A stretch of DNA of 55,428 bases, from positions 1 to 55,428 of the forward strand of contig NZ_JOHO01000050.1 of assembly GCF_000719705.1 (NCBI RefSeq), given 5' to 3'. The position numbers and the translations under genes were made by a program. Under the pieces are notes generated by a model. That model did no database searches and had not been told where the DNA came from. It was given only the letters and a program-made list of their open reading frames with translations. Source of the stretch: Streptomyces sp. NRRL S-350. GTDB lineage: Bacteria; Actinomycetota; Actinomycetes; Streptomycetales; Streptomycetaceae. Below are positions 1 through 8,310 of the stretch, in pieces. Position 1 is the first letter of the stretch. Every line of letters begins with the position of its first letter.

Positions 1-589
1 CCGACAACTCCCCCGCCACCTCCGCGAACGACAGCAACCGCGGCCCCGTCACCTCGTACACCTCCCCCGCATGCCCCGCCTCCGTCAACGCCGCCACCAC
101 CACGTCCGCGATGTCCTCCGCATCCACGAACGGCTCCACCGCACCACCCACCGGCAACGCCAACTCCCCCGCCAGCACCGGCTCCAGGAAGAACGACTCA
201 CTGAAGTTCTGGTCGAACCACGCGCACCGCACCACCGTCCACGCAGCCCCCGACTCCATCACCGCCTTCTCCCCCGCCCGCGCCGCCTCCTCACCACGCC
301 CCGACAGCAACACCAGCCGACCCACCCCCCGCGCCGCCGCCAACCGCGCGAACGCCCCCACCGCCTCCACCGCCCCCGGAAACGCCAGATCCGGGTAGTA
401 CGTCAGATACGCCGCACTCACCCCCTCCAACGCCGCCTCCCACGTCCCCCGGTCGTCCCAGTCGAACGGCACCGCACCCGACCGCGACCCCACCCGCACC
501 CCGAACGGTCGGACGCGGTGCGGATTCCCCGCACCCTCCGCGTCCGTCCTCGTGCCACCAGTCAAGGTCACTCCGGGCCGGCGAACCAT
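1..589 (-). CDS. NmrA-like NAD(P)-binding protein, 3'-truncated by window edge
   Basis: Reading leftwards from an ATG at 589 the protein contains VRVGSRSGAVPFDWDDRGTW, then YLTYYPDLAFPGA, RLVLLSGRGEEAA, AAWTVVRCAWFDQNFSESFF, EPFVDAEDIADV and EVYEVTGPRLLSFAEVA. These are the landmarks of NmrA/NAD(P)H-binding SDR-like proteins, which bind a dinucleotide in a Rossmann fold and act as oxidoreductases or redox sensors. The C-terminus lies outside the window. GGAGG sits only two bases before the ATG at 589; a GTG at 571 would also fit. The N-terminal glycine-rich loop reads TGGTRTDAEGAG instead of the expected TGGTGxxGRRV, which suggests local frame damage (see findings). Substrate cannot be told. 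Confidence 0.75.
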   Translation of the reverse strand, partial: MVRRPGVTLTGGTRTDAEGAGNPHRVRPFGVRVGSRSGAVPFDWDDRGTWEAALEGVSAAYLTYYPDLAFPGAVEAVGAFARLAAARGVGRLVLLSGRGEEAARAGEKAVMESGAAWTVVRCAWFDQNFSESFFLEPVLAGELALPVGGAVEPFVDAEDIADVVVAALTEAGHAGEVYEVTGPRLLSFAEVAGELS

Positions 590-916
590 AGCCTCCGCAC
601 TCAGCTCCATGCGCGAACGTCTACGCCCCGACACGCCCTCGCGCTGCCCCGCCCGGCCCCGGACGTCCGGAGCCGCGCCTTCTCCGCCCACCACCAGAAC
701 ACACTCAAGCCGCCACGAACCACCCGCCTCGACCGGGCTTCCAGCGACCCTTGAGGATCCGGTGCGCAGCGGGTCGCCCATCCGCTGCGCACCGGGTGCG
801 CGGCCGGCGACCGGCCGCCGAAACGGTGTGGCGGGCGTCCGGCGGCGAGCGCTATGCTCCCCGGCGATGACCACTCACGCTGTTCACAGATTGGGGGTCC
901 CGTCCGCGAAGAGTGA

Positions 917-2254
917 GTGCTGATGCCCACTCACCCCGCGAACGGGAACGACTCCCGCCTCGTCCTCTGGCGGCGCGTACGCGAGTACGCCGTGCCGCCC
1001 TCCATGATCGAGACCGCCACCGCCCGCCGGCTGTCCGGCGACTGGGCCGGGGCCTGCGCCGCCGCCAACGTCGAGGTCGACTTCCGCCTCGGGGACGTCG
1101 CGCGCAGCCACGGACGGGCGCTCGCCGATCGGCTCCGCGCCGATCTGCGCTGCCTCGCACCGGACTTGCTCCGCTGGCACCTGCCACGATCCGCGCCCGA
1201 CGGGCTGCTGCGCCCCGGGCTCACCACGGCCCTGGCCCGCTACCCGGGTGAACGGCCGGTGTCCCTGGTCGTCCGCACGCCACCCGCCTGGGCCGAGTAC
1301 GGGCAGCGGATCGCCCTGGCACTCTGGGACGGGTCCGTCGGCGAAGGCCGGCCGCCCCACCCGCATCCGCATCCGAGCCGCCGGTTCCGTCTCGACCTGC
1401 ACCGGCACCTCTGGGATGCCGGGCGCAGCGGGGAACTGGCCGTACGCTCCGGGGCCGACGCTCCGACCACACTGCCCGGCGAGGACGTCAGCGGACCGTC
1501 GGGGCGTGGTGCCGTCGGCCGCTGGGCCGCCGAGGCCGCGTTGCTGCTGCGTGCCGAGGGGCGCCCGGACGGTCCCGTCGCCGTGCGGCTCGGGCGTCGG
1601 CGGCGGCTGGTCCTCGGACCGGACGGCCGCGTGGCGGAGGCCGTCGGGGACACCTCGGCGCTGCCGCTGCTGCCCGACGCCGCCACCTGGGTGCCACCGG
1701 ACCCCGACCTGCTCCGCAGCGGCGTGATCGAGCCGGCCCGCCTGCACCCACTGGTGGCCGACGCGTTGGCACCCGGCGGTCCGGCGCGGACCTCCGCGGG
1801 GCCGCCCGCGTCGCTGTCCACCCAACGGCTGGTGGACTGCCGAGGGGCGCGGCACCGGATCGGCCTGGTCGACGGAGTACTCACCCCGCTCGACCACGAT
1901 CCGGCCGAACTGCGCCGCGAGGAACTGCTGGCCGCCCTGTCCGGCACCCCGCTGCCATGCCTTCGCGCCGTCGACCTGGCGCACCGCCGACCGCACGAGC
2001 TCGACGGAGCCAGGGAACGCCTGGACCACGGCGACACCGCCGGTGCACTGGCCCTGATCGAGAGCCTGCTCGGCCCCGAGGCGGTCCTGCGCGACGGCCC
2101 CCTGCGGGACGAGCTGACGGCGGCCACCCAGCGACGGATCGCCTACGGCCTCTACCGGGCGGGACTCACCGCTCCCGACAACTCCCCGCCCCGGCCCAGC
2201 CGGTGCCCGCGGACGCACTACTCACGCGCTCACCGCGCCGCCGTCCACTACTGA
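917..2254 (+). CDS. Conserved hypothetical protein upstream of a MoxR/VWA pair
   Basis: About 443 residues, start GTG 917 or ATG 923. No catalytic motif is recognised. The protein is Arg/Leu/Pro-rich and soluble, with no signal peptide or membrane segment, and carries a short HPHPHPHP run near residue 145. High third-position GC across the frame supports coding. It lies 77 bases ahead of the MoxR ATPase gene on the same strand, and the next gene overlaps that one, so the three probably form one transcription unit. By context it may be a partner or client of the ATPase and VWA protein. The function is unknown. Confidence 0.7.
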   Translation: MLMPTHPANGNDSRLVLWRRVREYAVPPSMIETATARRLSGDWAGACAAANVEVDFRLGDVARSHGRALADRLRADLRCLAPDLLRWHLPRSAPDGLLRPGLTTALARYPGERPVSLVVRTPPAWAEYGQRIALALWDGSVGEGRPPHPHPHPSRRFRLDLHRHLWDAGRSGELAVRSGADAPTTLPGEDVSGPSGRGAVGRWAAEAALLLRAEGRPDGPVAVRLGRRRRLVLGPDGRVAEAVGDTSALPLLPDAATWVPPDPDLLRSGVIEPARLHPLVADALAPGGPARTSAGPPASLSTQRLVDCRGARHRIGLVDGVLTPLDHDPAELRREELLAALSGTPLPCLRAVDLAHRRPHELDGARERLDHGDTAGALALIESLLGPEAVLRDGPLRDELTAATQRRIAYGLYRAGLTAPDNSPPRPSRCPRTHYSRAHRAAVHY

Positions 2255-2331
2255 TGCCGTCAGCGCCAGCGGACGCGAACACCCCTTCGCACCAGATTAC
2301 TTGACCACTTGACCCCTTGAGGTGATCACCC

Positions 2332-3684
2332 ATGACCATGACCATGCCCGCGCACGCCCGGGAAACCGACCACGCCGACGTGAACCCCACCGACACGAAC
2401 CGCACCGACACGAACAGCACCGACGTGGACCTCCCCGCGGACCGCACCGCCTCGGACCACGCCGCCGCGGACCGCACCGGAGCCGCCCGCCTCGACGTCG
2501 CCCGCCGACTGCTCGACCTGCTCGGCGACACCACCACCGAACCCCGCGCAGACACCCAGCTGGAGGCCCTCACCCTGGCCGTCGCCGCCGACCTGCCCGT
2601 CCTCCTGTGGGGCGAGCCGGGCATCGGCAAGACCGCCGCGCTCAACCAGCTCGCCGAGGCCCTGGAACTCCCGCTGACCACGGTGATCGCCAGCGTCCAC
2701 GAGCCCTCCGACTTCTCCGGGCTGCCCATCGTCGGCGACGACCCGGCAGAGCAGGGCGTTCCGATGGCGCCGCCGGACTGGGCGGTGCGGCTGGTCCGGG
2801 CCGGGCGCGGACTGCTGTTCCTGGACGAGCTGTCCACCGCGCCGCCCGCCGTCCAGGCGGCGCTGCTCCGGGTCGTCCTGGAACGCCGCATCGGCACGCT
2901 CCGACTGCCGCCCGGCGTACGGATCGTGGCCGCCGCCAACCCCCGCGCCTCCGCCGCCGACGGCTGGGAGCTGAGCCCGCCGCTGGCCAACCGCTTCGTG
3001 CACCTGCAGTGGGTGCACGACCACGAGGTGGTGGTGCGCGGCCTCGGCGGCGTCTGGCCGCTGGCCACCCTGCCCCGGCTCGACCCGCAGGCCCTGCCGG
3101 AGGCCGTCACGCTCGCCCGGCGCGCGGTGTGCGGACTGCTCACCGCCCGCCCCGAGCTGGTGCACCGCATGCCGACCAGCGAGACCAAGCGCGGCGGCGC
3201 CTGGCCGTCCCCGCGCAGCTGGGACATGACGCTGCGGCTGGTCGCCTTCGCGACCGCGGCCGGCTCCTCCCGGGACGTCCTGTCGCTGCTGGTCCGCGGC
3301 ACCGTCGGGGACGGCCCCGGGCTGGAACTGATGGCCGGCATGGACCGGATGGACCTGCCCGACCCCGAGGACGTGCTCGCCGACCCAGCGGCCGCGGTGC
3401 TCCCCGAACGCGGGGACCTGCGCCAGGCGGTGCTGGACGGGGTGGTCGCCGCCGTGCGCAACCGGCCGTCCCGGGCGCGCTGGGACGCGGCCTGGGCGCT
3501 GCTGGCCCAGGCGGCGGAGACCGGCGCGCCGGACCTGCTGGTCGTCCCGGCCACCACCCTGGCCTCGCTGCGCCGGGAGGACTGGGACGTGCCGCCGTCG
3601 ATCGAGCGGCTCGCCCCTGCCCTGACGTTCTCCCGCCGGGCCGACCGCGCCGCCGCCCGGGTGGCAGCGAAGGCGGGCCGGTGA
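2332..3684 (+). CDS. MoxR-type AAA+ ATPase
   Basis: 450 residues. After a low-complexity Asp/Thr-rich N-terminus (about residues 10-50) comes an AAA+ core: Walker A GEPGIGKT at 94-101, Walker B LLFLDE at 161-166, a sensor-1 Asn in AAANPR near 203, and SPPLANRFVHLQW, where an Arg finger is expected. MoxR-type ATPases act as chaperones that help assemble or activate partner complexes, usually with a VWA-domain protein encoded next door. That is so here: the stop codon overlaps the GTG start of the VWA gene. The ATG at 2332 is followed by the repeat MTMTM, so the exact start could be a few codons later. Confidence 0.9.
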   Translation: MTMTMPAHARETDHADVNPTDTNRTDTNSTDVDLPADRTASDHAAADRTGAARLDVARRLLDLLGDTTTEPRADTQLEALTLAVAADLPVLLWGEPGIGKTAALNQLAEALELPLTTVIASVHEPSDFSGLPIVGDDPAEQGVPMAPPDWAVRLVRAGRGLLFLDELSTAPPAVQAALLRVVLERRIGTLRLPPGVRIVAAANPRASAADGWELSPPLANRFVHLQWVHDHEVVVRGLGGVWPLATLPRLDPQALPEAVTLARRAVCGLLTARPELVHRMPTSETKRGGAWPSPRSWDMTLRLVAFATAAGSSRDVLSLLVRGTVGDGPGLELMAGMDRMDLPDPEDVLADPAAAVLPERGDLRQAVLDGVVAAVRNRPSRARWDAAWALLAQAAETGAPDLLVVPATTLASLRREDWDVPPSIERLAPALTFSRRADRAAARVAAKAGR

Positions 3685-5012
3685 ACGCCACCCTCGCCCC
3701 GGACGCCGGACGGCCCGACGCCGGAAGGCCCGACACTGGAAGGCCCGACGCCGGACAGCCCGACGCCGGACGGCCCGGCAGCGGAAGGCGGGAGACCCGA
3801 AGGCTGGACGTCGAGAAGCTGTACGCCGCCCGGCTGCAGGCCGCCCGGGCCCGGCCGTACCTGGCGACCGCCCTGTTCGCGCTCCACCTGGTGGAGTCGC
3901 GGGAGGTGCCGACCATGGGCGTCGACCGGTACTGGCGCTGCTACGCCTCGGCGGCCTTCGTCGAGCGCACTCCGGTGGAGGAACTCGCCGGCGTCTGGGT
4001 GCACGAGGTCTCGCACCTGCTGCGCGACCACCACGGGCGCGGCCGCCTGATCGCCCGCGAACTCGGCCTGGAGGGCCCGGCCGCCCAGCTGCGCACCAAC
4101 ATCACCGCCGACTGCGAGATCAACGACGACGTCTACGGGGACGGTCTGGTCCGGCCGGCCGGGGCGATCCGGCCCGACCGGCTGCTGCTGCCGACGGGAC
4201 TGCTGATGGAGGAGTACCTGCGCCGCTACCGGTTCCACCCGCGCGACCCGGACGCGGCCTGGCTGGACTGCGGCAGCGGCGCCGACGGCACGGACCGCCC
4301 CTGGGAGCTGGACCCGGAAGGCGCCCACGGGCTGACCGCGCAGGAGCGCGACGCCGTCCGCTTCCGGGTCGCCGAGGGGATCCGGGGCCGGCCCGGGAGC
4401 GCCCCGGCGGGCTGGCGGCGCTGGGCCGACGAGGCCTTCCATCCGCCGCAGCCCTGGCGGCAGTTGCTGGGCGCGGCGGTGCGCTCGGCGGTCTCCGGCC
4501 CCGGTGCGGGCGAGGACTACAGTTACGGCCGCCCCGCCCGCCGGTCGGCCGGGGTACCGGGCGTGCTCCTGCCGAGCCTGCGGCGGCGGCCGCCCCGGGT
4601 CGCGGTGGTCATCGACACGTCCGGGTCGGTCTCGGACGAGGAGCTGGGCAGCGCCCTGCTGGAGGTGGCGGCGATCGCGCGGGCGGTCGGCGGCCGCCGG
4701 GACCAGGTCCGCGTGGTTCCGTGCGACGCTGCCGCGCAGGCCGTGCACTCGCTCTGCGAGGTCGCGGGCATCCCCCTGGTGGGCGGCGGCGGCACGGACC
4801 TGCGTACCGGCTTCGAGGCCGCCCTGCGCTCCGCCGCCCGGCCCGACGTCGTCGTGGTCCTGACCGACGGTCAGACCCCCTGGCCGTCCACCGCGCCGCC
4901 CTGCCGCACGGTCGTCGGCCTCTTCCCGCGTTCCGGCCACTACAACGAGAGCGATCCGGACTACCGGCCGGAGACGCCGCCGGAGTGGGCCCGGGTGGTC
5001 ACCATCGGGTGA
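3681..5012 (+). CDS. VWA-like metallopeptidase-like protein (DUF2201 type), MoxR partner
   Basis: 443 residues from a GTG that overlaps the preceding stop codon (GTGA). Residues 6-35 are a five-residue repeat (PDAGR, PDTGR, PDAGQ and variants). A zincin-like HEVSH motif lies at 108-112, within WVHEVSHLLRDHHGR, followed by NITADCEINDD. The C-terminal half is a VWA-like domain with a MIDAS-type DTSGS near 311, GGGTDLRTG near 370 and LTDGQTPW near 394. Proteins of this layout (COG3864/DUF2201) are paired with MoxR ATPases. The metal-binding residues look intact, so both metal-dependent binding and proteolysis are possible; neither is shown. Role in the trio is inferred. Confidence 0.88.
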   Translation: MNATLAPDAGRPDAGRPDTGRPDAGQPDAGRPGSGRRETRRLDVEKLYAARLQAARARPYLATALFALHLVESREVPTMGVDRYWRCYASAAFVERTPVEELAGVWVHEVSHLLRDHHGRGRLIARELGLEGPAAQLRTNITADCEINDDVYGDGLVRPAGAIRPDRLLLPTGLLMEEYLRRYRFHPRDPDAAWLDCGSGADGTDRPWELDPEGAHGLTAQERDAVRFRVAEGIRGRPGSAPAGWRRWADEAFHPPQPWRQLLGAAVRSAVSGPGAGEDYSYGRPARRSAGVPGVLLPSLRRRPPRVAVVIDTSGSVSDEELGSALLEVAAIARAVGGRRDQVRVVPCDAAAQAVHSLCEVAGIPLVGGGGTDLRTGFEAALRSAARPDVVVVLTDGQTPWPSTAPPCRTVVGLFPRSGHYNESDPDYRPETPPEWARVVTIG

Positions 5013-5033
5013 GCGGGCCCCGGACCGACGGCT

Positions 5034-5069
5034 CCGGTCGGACGACGCCGCGGCCGTCGGGCCGACCGG
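5034..5069 (+). terminator. Hairpin after the MoxR/VWA operon
   Basis: CCGGTCGG at 5034-5041 pairs perfectly with CCGACCGG at 5062-5069, and the intervening bases can extend the stem. It lies 22 bases after the VWA stop codon. There is no U-run, as is usual in high-GC actinomycetes. Confidence 0.45.
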
Positions 5070-5103
5070 GTGGCGCGGAAACCGAACCGGCGATGTCCGC
5101 ACT

Positions 5104-5134
5104 CTTGCCAGAAGTTAGGCAAGTTTCCTAACTT
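5104..5134. promoter_or_regulatory. Overlapping palindromes, probable operator of the phosphatase gene
   Basis: AAGTTAGG (5112-5119) and CCTAACTT (5127-5134) form a perfect 8-bp inverted repeat with a 7-base spacer. A second one, CTTGCC (5104-5109) with GGCAAG (5118-5123), overlaps it. The site ends seven bases before the ATG at 5141, so bound protein would block transcription or initiation. The regulator is not encoded nearby. Confidence 0.6.
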
Positions 5135-5140
5135 GATGTC

Positions 5141-6703
5141 ATGTCCGAGACACTACGGCACTCCCGGCGCAACCTCCTCCGAGTCGGCGCGGCGGGCGGA
5201 GCAGCCGTCGCCGCCGGCGGCCTCCTGCTGCCCGGCACCGCCCGGGCCGCCACCCCGCGCCCCACCGCCCTCGCCACCCCGACCCTTCCCTCCCCCCGCG
5301 GCGACCGCACCGACGGCTCCGCCCTGCGCCCCTTCGGCCGACACCTCACCTTCGGGGCCGACCCGTCCCGACAGGTCGTCGTCTCCTGGCAGGTGCCGGA
5401 CGCGGTGACCGCACCCTTCGTCCGGATCGGCCTCCAGCCCGGCGACTTCGGCTCCCCGGTCGCCGCCGAGGTCCGCACCCTGGTCAGCAAGCTCTCCTGG
5501 CAGCACCCGGTCGAGGACCAGCCCCTGGTCAAGCCCACCACCGTCACCCAGTACTACCTGCACGCGCAGCTCGACCAGCTGATCCCGGACACCACCTACT
5601 ACTACGTCGTGGGCCACCAGGGCTACGATCCCCCAGCCAGGCGCACCCAGCTCGGCGACGTCGCGAGCTTCCGCACCGCACCCGCCCCCGGACGCGGCGC
5701 CGGCTTCACCTTCACGGCCTTCGGCGACCAGGGCATCGGGTACAACGCGGCCGCCACCGGCAACCTGGTCGCCGGCCTCGACCCGGCGTTCCACCTCCAC
5801 ATGGGCGACCTGTCGTACGCCAACAGCGGCGGCAGCGGCAAGACGAGCGACGCCTACGACGCCCGCCTGTGGGACTCCTTCTTCGTGCAGAACGAACCCG
5901 TCGCCGCGCGGACCCCGTGGATGCCGGCGATCGGAAACCACGAGATGGAACCGTGGTACGGGCCCGACGGCTACGGGGGCGTCCGCGCCCGGTTCACCAT
6001 GCCCGACAACGCCTGGAGCCAGTCCACCGGCATCTACTCCTGGCGGTACCAGAACGCCGGCCTGATCAGCCTCGACGGCAACGACGTCTGCTACAACACC
6101 CCGGCCAACCTCGGCTACACCAAGGGCCGGCAGAAGAAGTGGCTGGACAGCCGGCTCGCCGCACTGCGAGCCGACAGCGGCATCGACTTCATCGTGGTCT
6201 ACCTCCACCAGTGCACGTACTCCACCTGCCACGACAACGGAGCCGAACTCGGCGCGCAGCAGGACTGGGCCCCGCTGTTCGACAAGTACCAGGTGGACCT
6301 GGTGCTCAGCGGCCACAACCACGTCTACGAGCGGACCGACCCGATCCGCGCCGGAAAGGCCACCCGCAAGGTCGGCTCCGGGGACACCGTCGACCCGGCG
6401 AAGGACGGCACCACGTACGTCGTCGCGGGCGGCGGCGGTGGCGGCCTCTACAAGTTCCCGGCCTCCGACACCTACCTCGGCCACGAGACCAAGAACGACG
6501 CCCCGGTGCCGATGGTGGTCTCCGACCAGGGCGGCCACGAGCAGACCGTCAAGGTCACCTGGTCCAGGGTCCGTTACACCGGGTACTGCCTGGTGGCGGT
6601 CGACGTGACCCCCGCCGCGGCGGGCAAGCCGGCCCGCATGGAGGTGCGGTCCCTCACCGAGGACGGCACGGCCGTGGACCGCGTCACCGTGCAGCGCGGC
6701 TGA
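5141..6703 (+). CDS. Tat-exported purple-acid-type metallophosphoesterase
   Basis: 520 residues. The N-terminus carries a twin-arginine signal (HSRRNLLRVG, then a hydrophobic stretch ending at ARAA near residue 38). Next come an Ig/fibronectin-like segment and a calcineurin-like phosphoesterase domain with FGDQG near 195, HMGDLSYAN near 222, GNHEME near 266, YLHQC near 350 and GHNHVYER near 391, which supply the dimetal ligands. Such enzymes release phosphate from organic phosphates outside the cell. The gene stands alone, behind a palindrome rather than recognisable PhoP boxes. No good Shine-Dalgarno is visible, and translation may start close to the transcript end. Confidence 0.9.
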   Translation: MSETLRHSRRNLLRVGAAGGAAVAAGGLLLPGTARAATPRPTALATPTLPSPRGDRTDGSALRPFGRHLTFGADPSRQVVVSWQVPDAVTAPFVRIGLQPGDFGSPVAAEVRTLVSKLSWQHPVEDQPLVKPTTVTQYYLHAQLDQLIPDTTYYYVVGHQGYDPPARRTQLGDVASFRTAPAPGRGAGFTFTAFGDQGIGYNAAATGNLVAGLDPAFHLHMGDLSYANSGGSGKTSDAYDARLWDSFFVQNEPVAARTPWMPAIGNHEMEPWYGPDGYGGVRARFTMPDNAWSQSTGIYSWRYQNAGLISLDGNDVCYNTPANLGYTKGRQKKWLDSRLAALRADSGIDFIVVYLHQCTYSTCHDNGAELGAQQDWAPLFDKYQVDLVLSGHNHVYERTDPIRAGKATRKVGSGDTVDPAKDGTTYVVAGGGGGGLYKFPASDTYLGHETKNDAPVPMVVSDQGGHEQTVKVTWSRVRYTGYCLVAVDVTPAAAGKPARMEVRSLTEDGTAVDRVTVQRG

Positions 6704-6715
6704 CGCGGCAGACGC

Positions 6716-6800
6716 GGCCCGAGAGGCGGCCCGAGGCGGCCCGAGGCGGCGACGGGCTGGGCACGGCGGACCGGGCGCGGCGGACGGCCCGCGGCGGACC
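6716..6800. repeat. Degenerate GGCGGCCCGA-type tandem repeats
   Basis: The stretch just downstream of the phosphatase gene repeats GAGGCGGCCC-like decamers and then GCGGCGGAC-like units. It lies within a non-coding gap of about 220 bases. No further function can be assigned. Confidence 0.5.
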
Positions 6801-6921
6801 GCACGCGGCGGACGGGGAAGACGCCGAGCCGGGCGCGCCTCGGAAAACTCGTGGGAATACCCGGCCGGAGTCGGGGCAAGCGAATTCCGTCAACAGCCGT
6901 CCCGACTGATTGGTCGTTCCC

Positions 6922-7092
6922 ATGGTCCCCCTGCTTCTCGTTCTCCTTCTGGCCGTCATTCTCTTCGGTGCGGGATTCGCCATCAAGGCACTGTGGTGGG
7001 TCGCCGTCGCCGTCCTCGTGATCTGGCTCCTGGGTTTCATCGCCCGCGGCACCAGTGCCGCCGGCAGCCGTGGCCGGTGGTACCGCTGGTAA
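6922..7092 (+). CDS. Small hydrophobic membrane protein (about 56 aa)
   Basis: The ATG at 6922 gives MVPLLLVLLLAVILFGAGFA, followed by a second hydrophobic segment ALWWVAVAVLVIWLLGFIA and a basic tail GSRGRWYRW. Two short membrane helices with a positively charged C-terminus are typical of the small 'hydrophobic protein' family found widely in actinomycetes (DUF5670-like). Its function is unknown; related small proteins are often linked to envelope stress. A TTG at 6910 would add four residues. The BrkB-like gene follows within about 35 bases, so the two may be co-transcribed. Confidence 0.75.
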   Translation: MVPLLLVLLLAVILFGAGFAIKALWWVAVAVLVIWLLGFIARGTSAAGSRGRWYRW

Positions 7093-7149
7093 TTCCCTGA
7101 GCGGGATTCCGGGGCGGGGGGGGGGTTCATCGACGATCAGGGCACCTAC

Positions 7150-8133
7150 ATGGCGGCCCTGATCACGTATTACGGCTTCCTTTCCCTCTTCCCCATGCTG
7201 CTGCTCCTGGTCGCCGCACTGGGATTCGCGCTGCACGACGACCCGCAGCTGCAGCAGCAGGTCCTGCACTCCGCCCTCAGCCAGTTCCCGGTGATCGGCG
7301 ACCAGATCGAGCACAGCATCCACTCCTTCCACGGCAGCGGTTTCGCACTCGCCGTCGGCATCGCGGGCAGTCTCTACGGCGCGCTGGGAGTGGCGCAGGC
7401 GCTCCAGAACGCCTTCAACACGGTGTGGGCCGTCCCGCAGCACAGCCGTCCGAACCCGCTGACCGCCCGCCTGCGCGGACTCGCCCTGCTGGGCGTCCTC
7501 GCCGTGGCCGTCCTCGCGTCCACCGGCCTGGCCGCCCTCACGGCCACCGCGCACGGTTGGCCCGCCCCGATCGACCGGGGCGTGCGCATCGCCGCCGTCC
7601 CCCTGTCGGTCGCGGTCGACACCGGCCTGCTGCTGGCGGGCTTCAAACTCCTGACCCGCCGGCACCTGCGGGTGCGCCTCCTGTGGCCGGAGGCCCTGGC
7701 GGCATCGCTGACCTGGCAGGCACTGCTGCTGGTGGGCACCTACTACGTGGGCCACGAGCTTCGCGGGGCCACGGCCACGTACGGGCTGTTCGGCGTGGTG
7801 CTCGGCCTGATGGCGTGGATCTACCTCGGCGCCGTCACCCTCGTCCTCTGTGCGGAGAGCGCAGCGGTGCGCACCCGTCGACTGTGGCCCCGCGGCATCG
7901 CGGCGCCCTTCGCCGACGACGCCCGACTGACGCGGGCGGACCGCCGGGCCTACACCTCGTACGCCACCGCCGCCGCCTACAAGCCCTGCGAGGAGGTCAG
8001 CGTCGACTTCCACGAGCCCGCGCCCCGGCACGACGACGGCCACGACGGCCACGGCGGCGACGGCGGCGACGACGACAGTGACGGCAAGGGCGGCAAGGGC
8101 GGCGCCGGGCAGTCGTCGCCGGTCGGGACCTGA
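7150..8133 (+). CDS. YihY/BrkB-family membrane protein, N-terminally shortened
   Basis: 327 residues from ATG 7150, multi-pass membrane protein with ITYYGFLSLFPMLLLLV, GSLYGALGVAQALQNAFN and LMAWIYLGAVTLVLCAE, all characteristic of BrkB/YihY. The C-terminus is acidic and Gly-rich (HDGHGGDGGDDD). Family-like sequence begins earlier in the same frame: FIDDQGTY is encoded at 7126-7149, but that frame is closed by a stop at 7090-7092 and contains no start codon. A G9-10 run sits at 7116-7125. The expected cytoplasmic N-terminus of some 20-30 residues is therefore missing. Either translation starts at 7150 or the locus has suffered a deletion or slip at the G run. Biochemical role of the family is unsettled. 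Confidence 0.8.
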   Translation: MAALITYYGFLSLFPMLLLLVAALGFALHDDPQLQQQVLHSALSQFPVIGDQIEHSIHSFHGSGFALAVGIAGSLYGALGVAQALQNAFNTVWAVPQHSRPNPLTARLRGLALLGVLAVAVLASTGLAALTATAHGWPAPIDRGVRIAAVPLSVAVDTGLLLAGFKLLTRRHLRVRLLWPEALAASLTWQALLLVGTYYVGHELRGATATYGLFGVVLGLMAWIYLGAVTLVLCAESAAVRTRRLWPRGIAAPFADDARLTRADRRAYTSYATAAAYKPCEEVSVDFHEPAPRHDDGHDGHGGDGGDDDSDGKGGKGGAGQSSPVGT

Positions 8134-8155
8134 GCCCCCGCGCGCACGAATGCAC

Positions 8156-8196
8156 CGCCCGGCAACCGCCGTACCGGGATGGGCGGTTGCCGGGCG
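8156..8196 (+). terminator. Strong hairpin downstream of the BrkB gene
   Basis: A perfect 15-bp inverted repeat: CGCCCGGCAACCGCC at 8156-8170 and its complement at 8182-8196, with an 11-base loop. It lies 22 bases past the BrkB stop codon. Confidence 0.7.
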
Positions 8197-8237
8197 ACGC
8201 GCGTGCCGGACCCCGGCCCGGTGGGGCTCACCACGCA

Positions 8238-8288
8238 CACGATCCGCCGCCGCCCGGCCTACTGGAGGCCGGGCGGCGGCGGATCGTG
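8238..8288. terminator. Second, 22-bp hairpin between convergent genes
   Basis: A perfect 22-bp inverted repeat, 8238-8259 against 8267-8288, around the loop TACTGGA. It lies 22 bases past the end of the convergent DUF6458 gene and is well placed as a bidirectional terminator. Confidence 0.75.
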
Positions 8289-8310
8289 CTCACTTTCGAC
8301 GCCGGGCGCC

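Noticed and set aside
2166..5102. Very long open frame on the minus strand opposite the MoxR/VWA genes
   Set aside because: Product is Arg/Ser/Pro-rich without domains; it is the mirror of strong plus-strand coding in high-GC DNA, and the plus-strand genes have clear motifs.
5113..5133. DmdR/IdeR-type iron box at TTAGG...CCTAA
   Set aside because: The arms match but the spacer is seven bases, not the nine of the 19-bp consensus, and no iron gene is adjacent.
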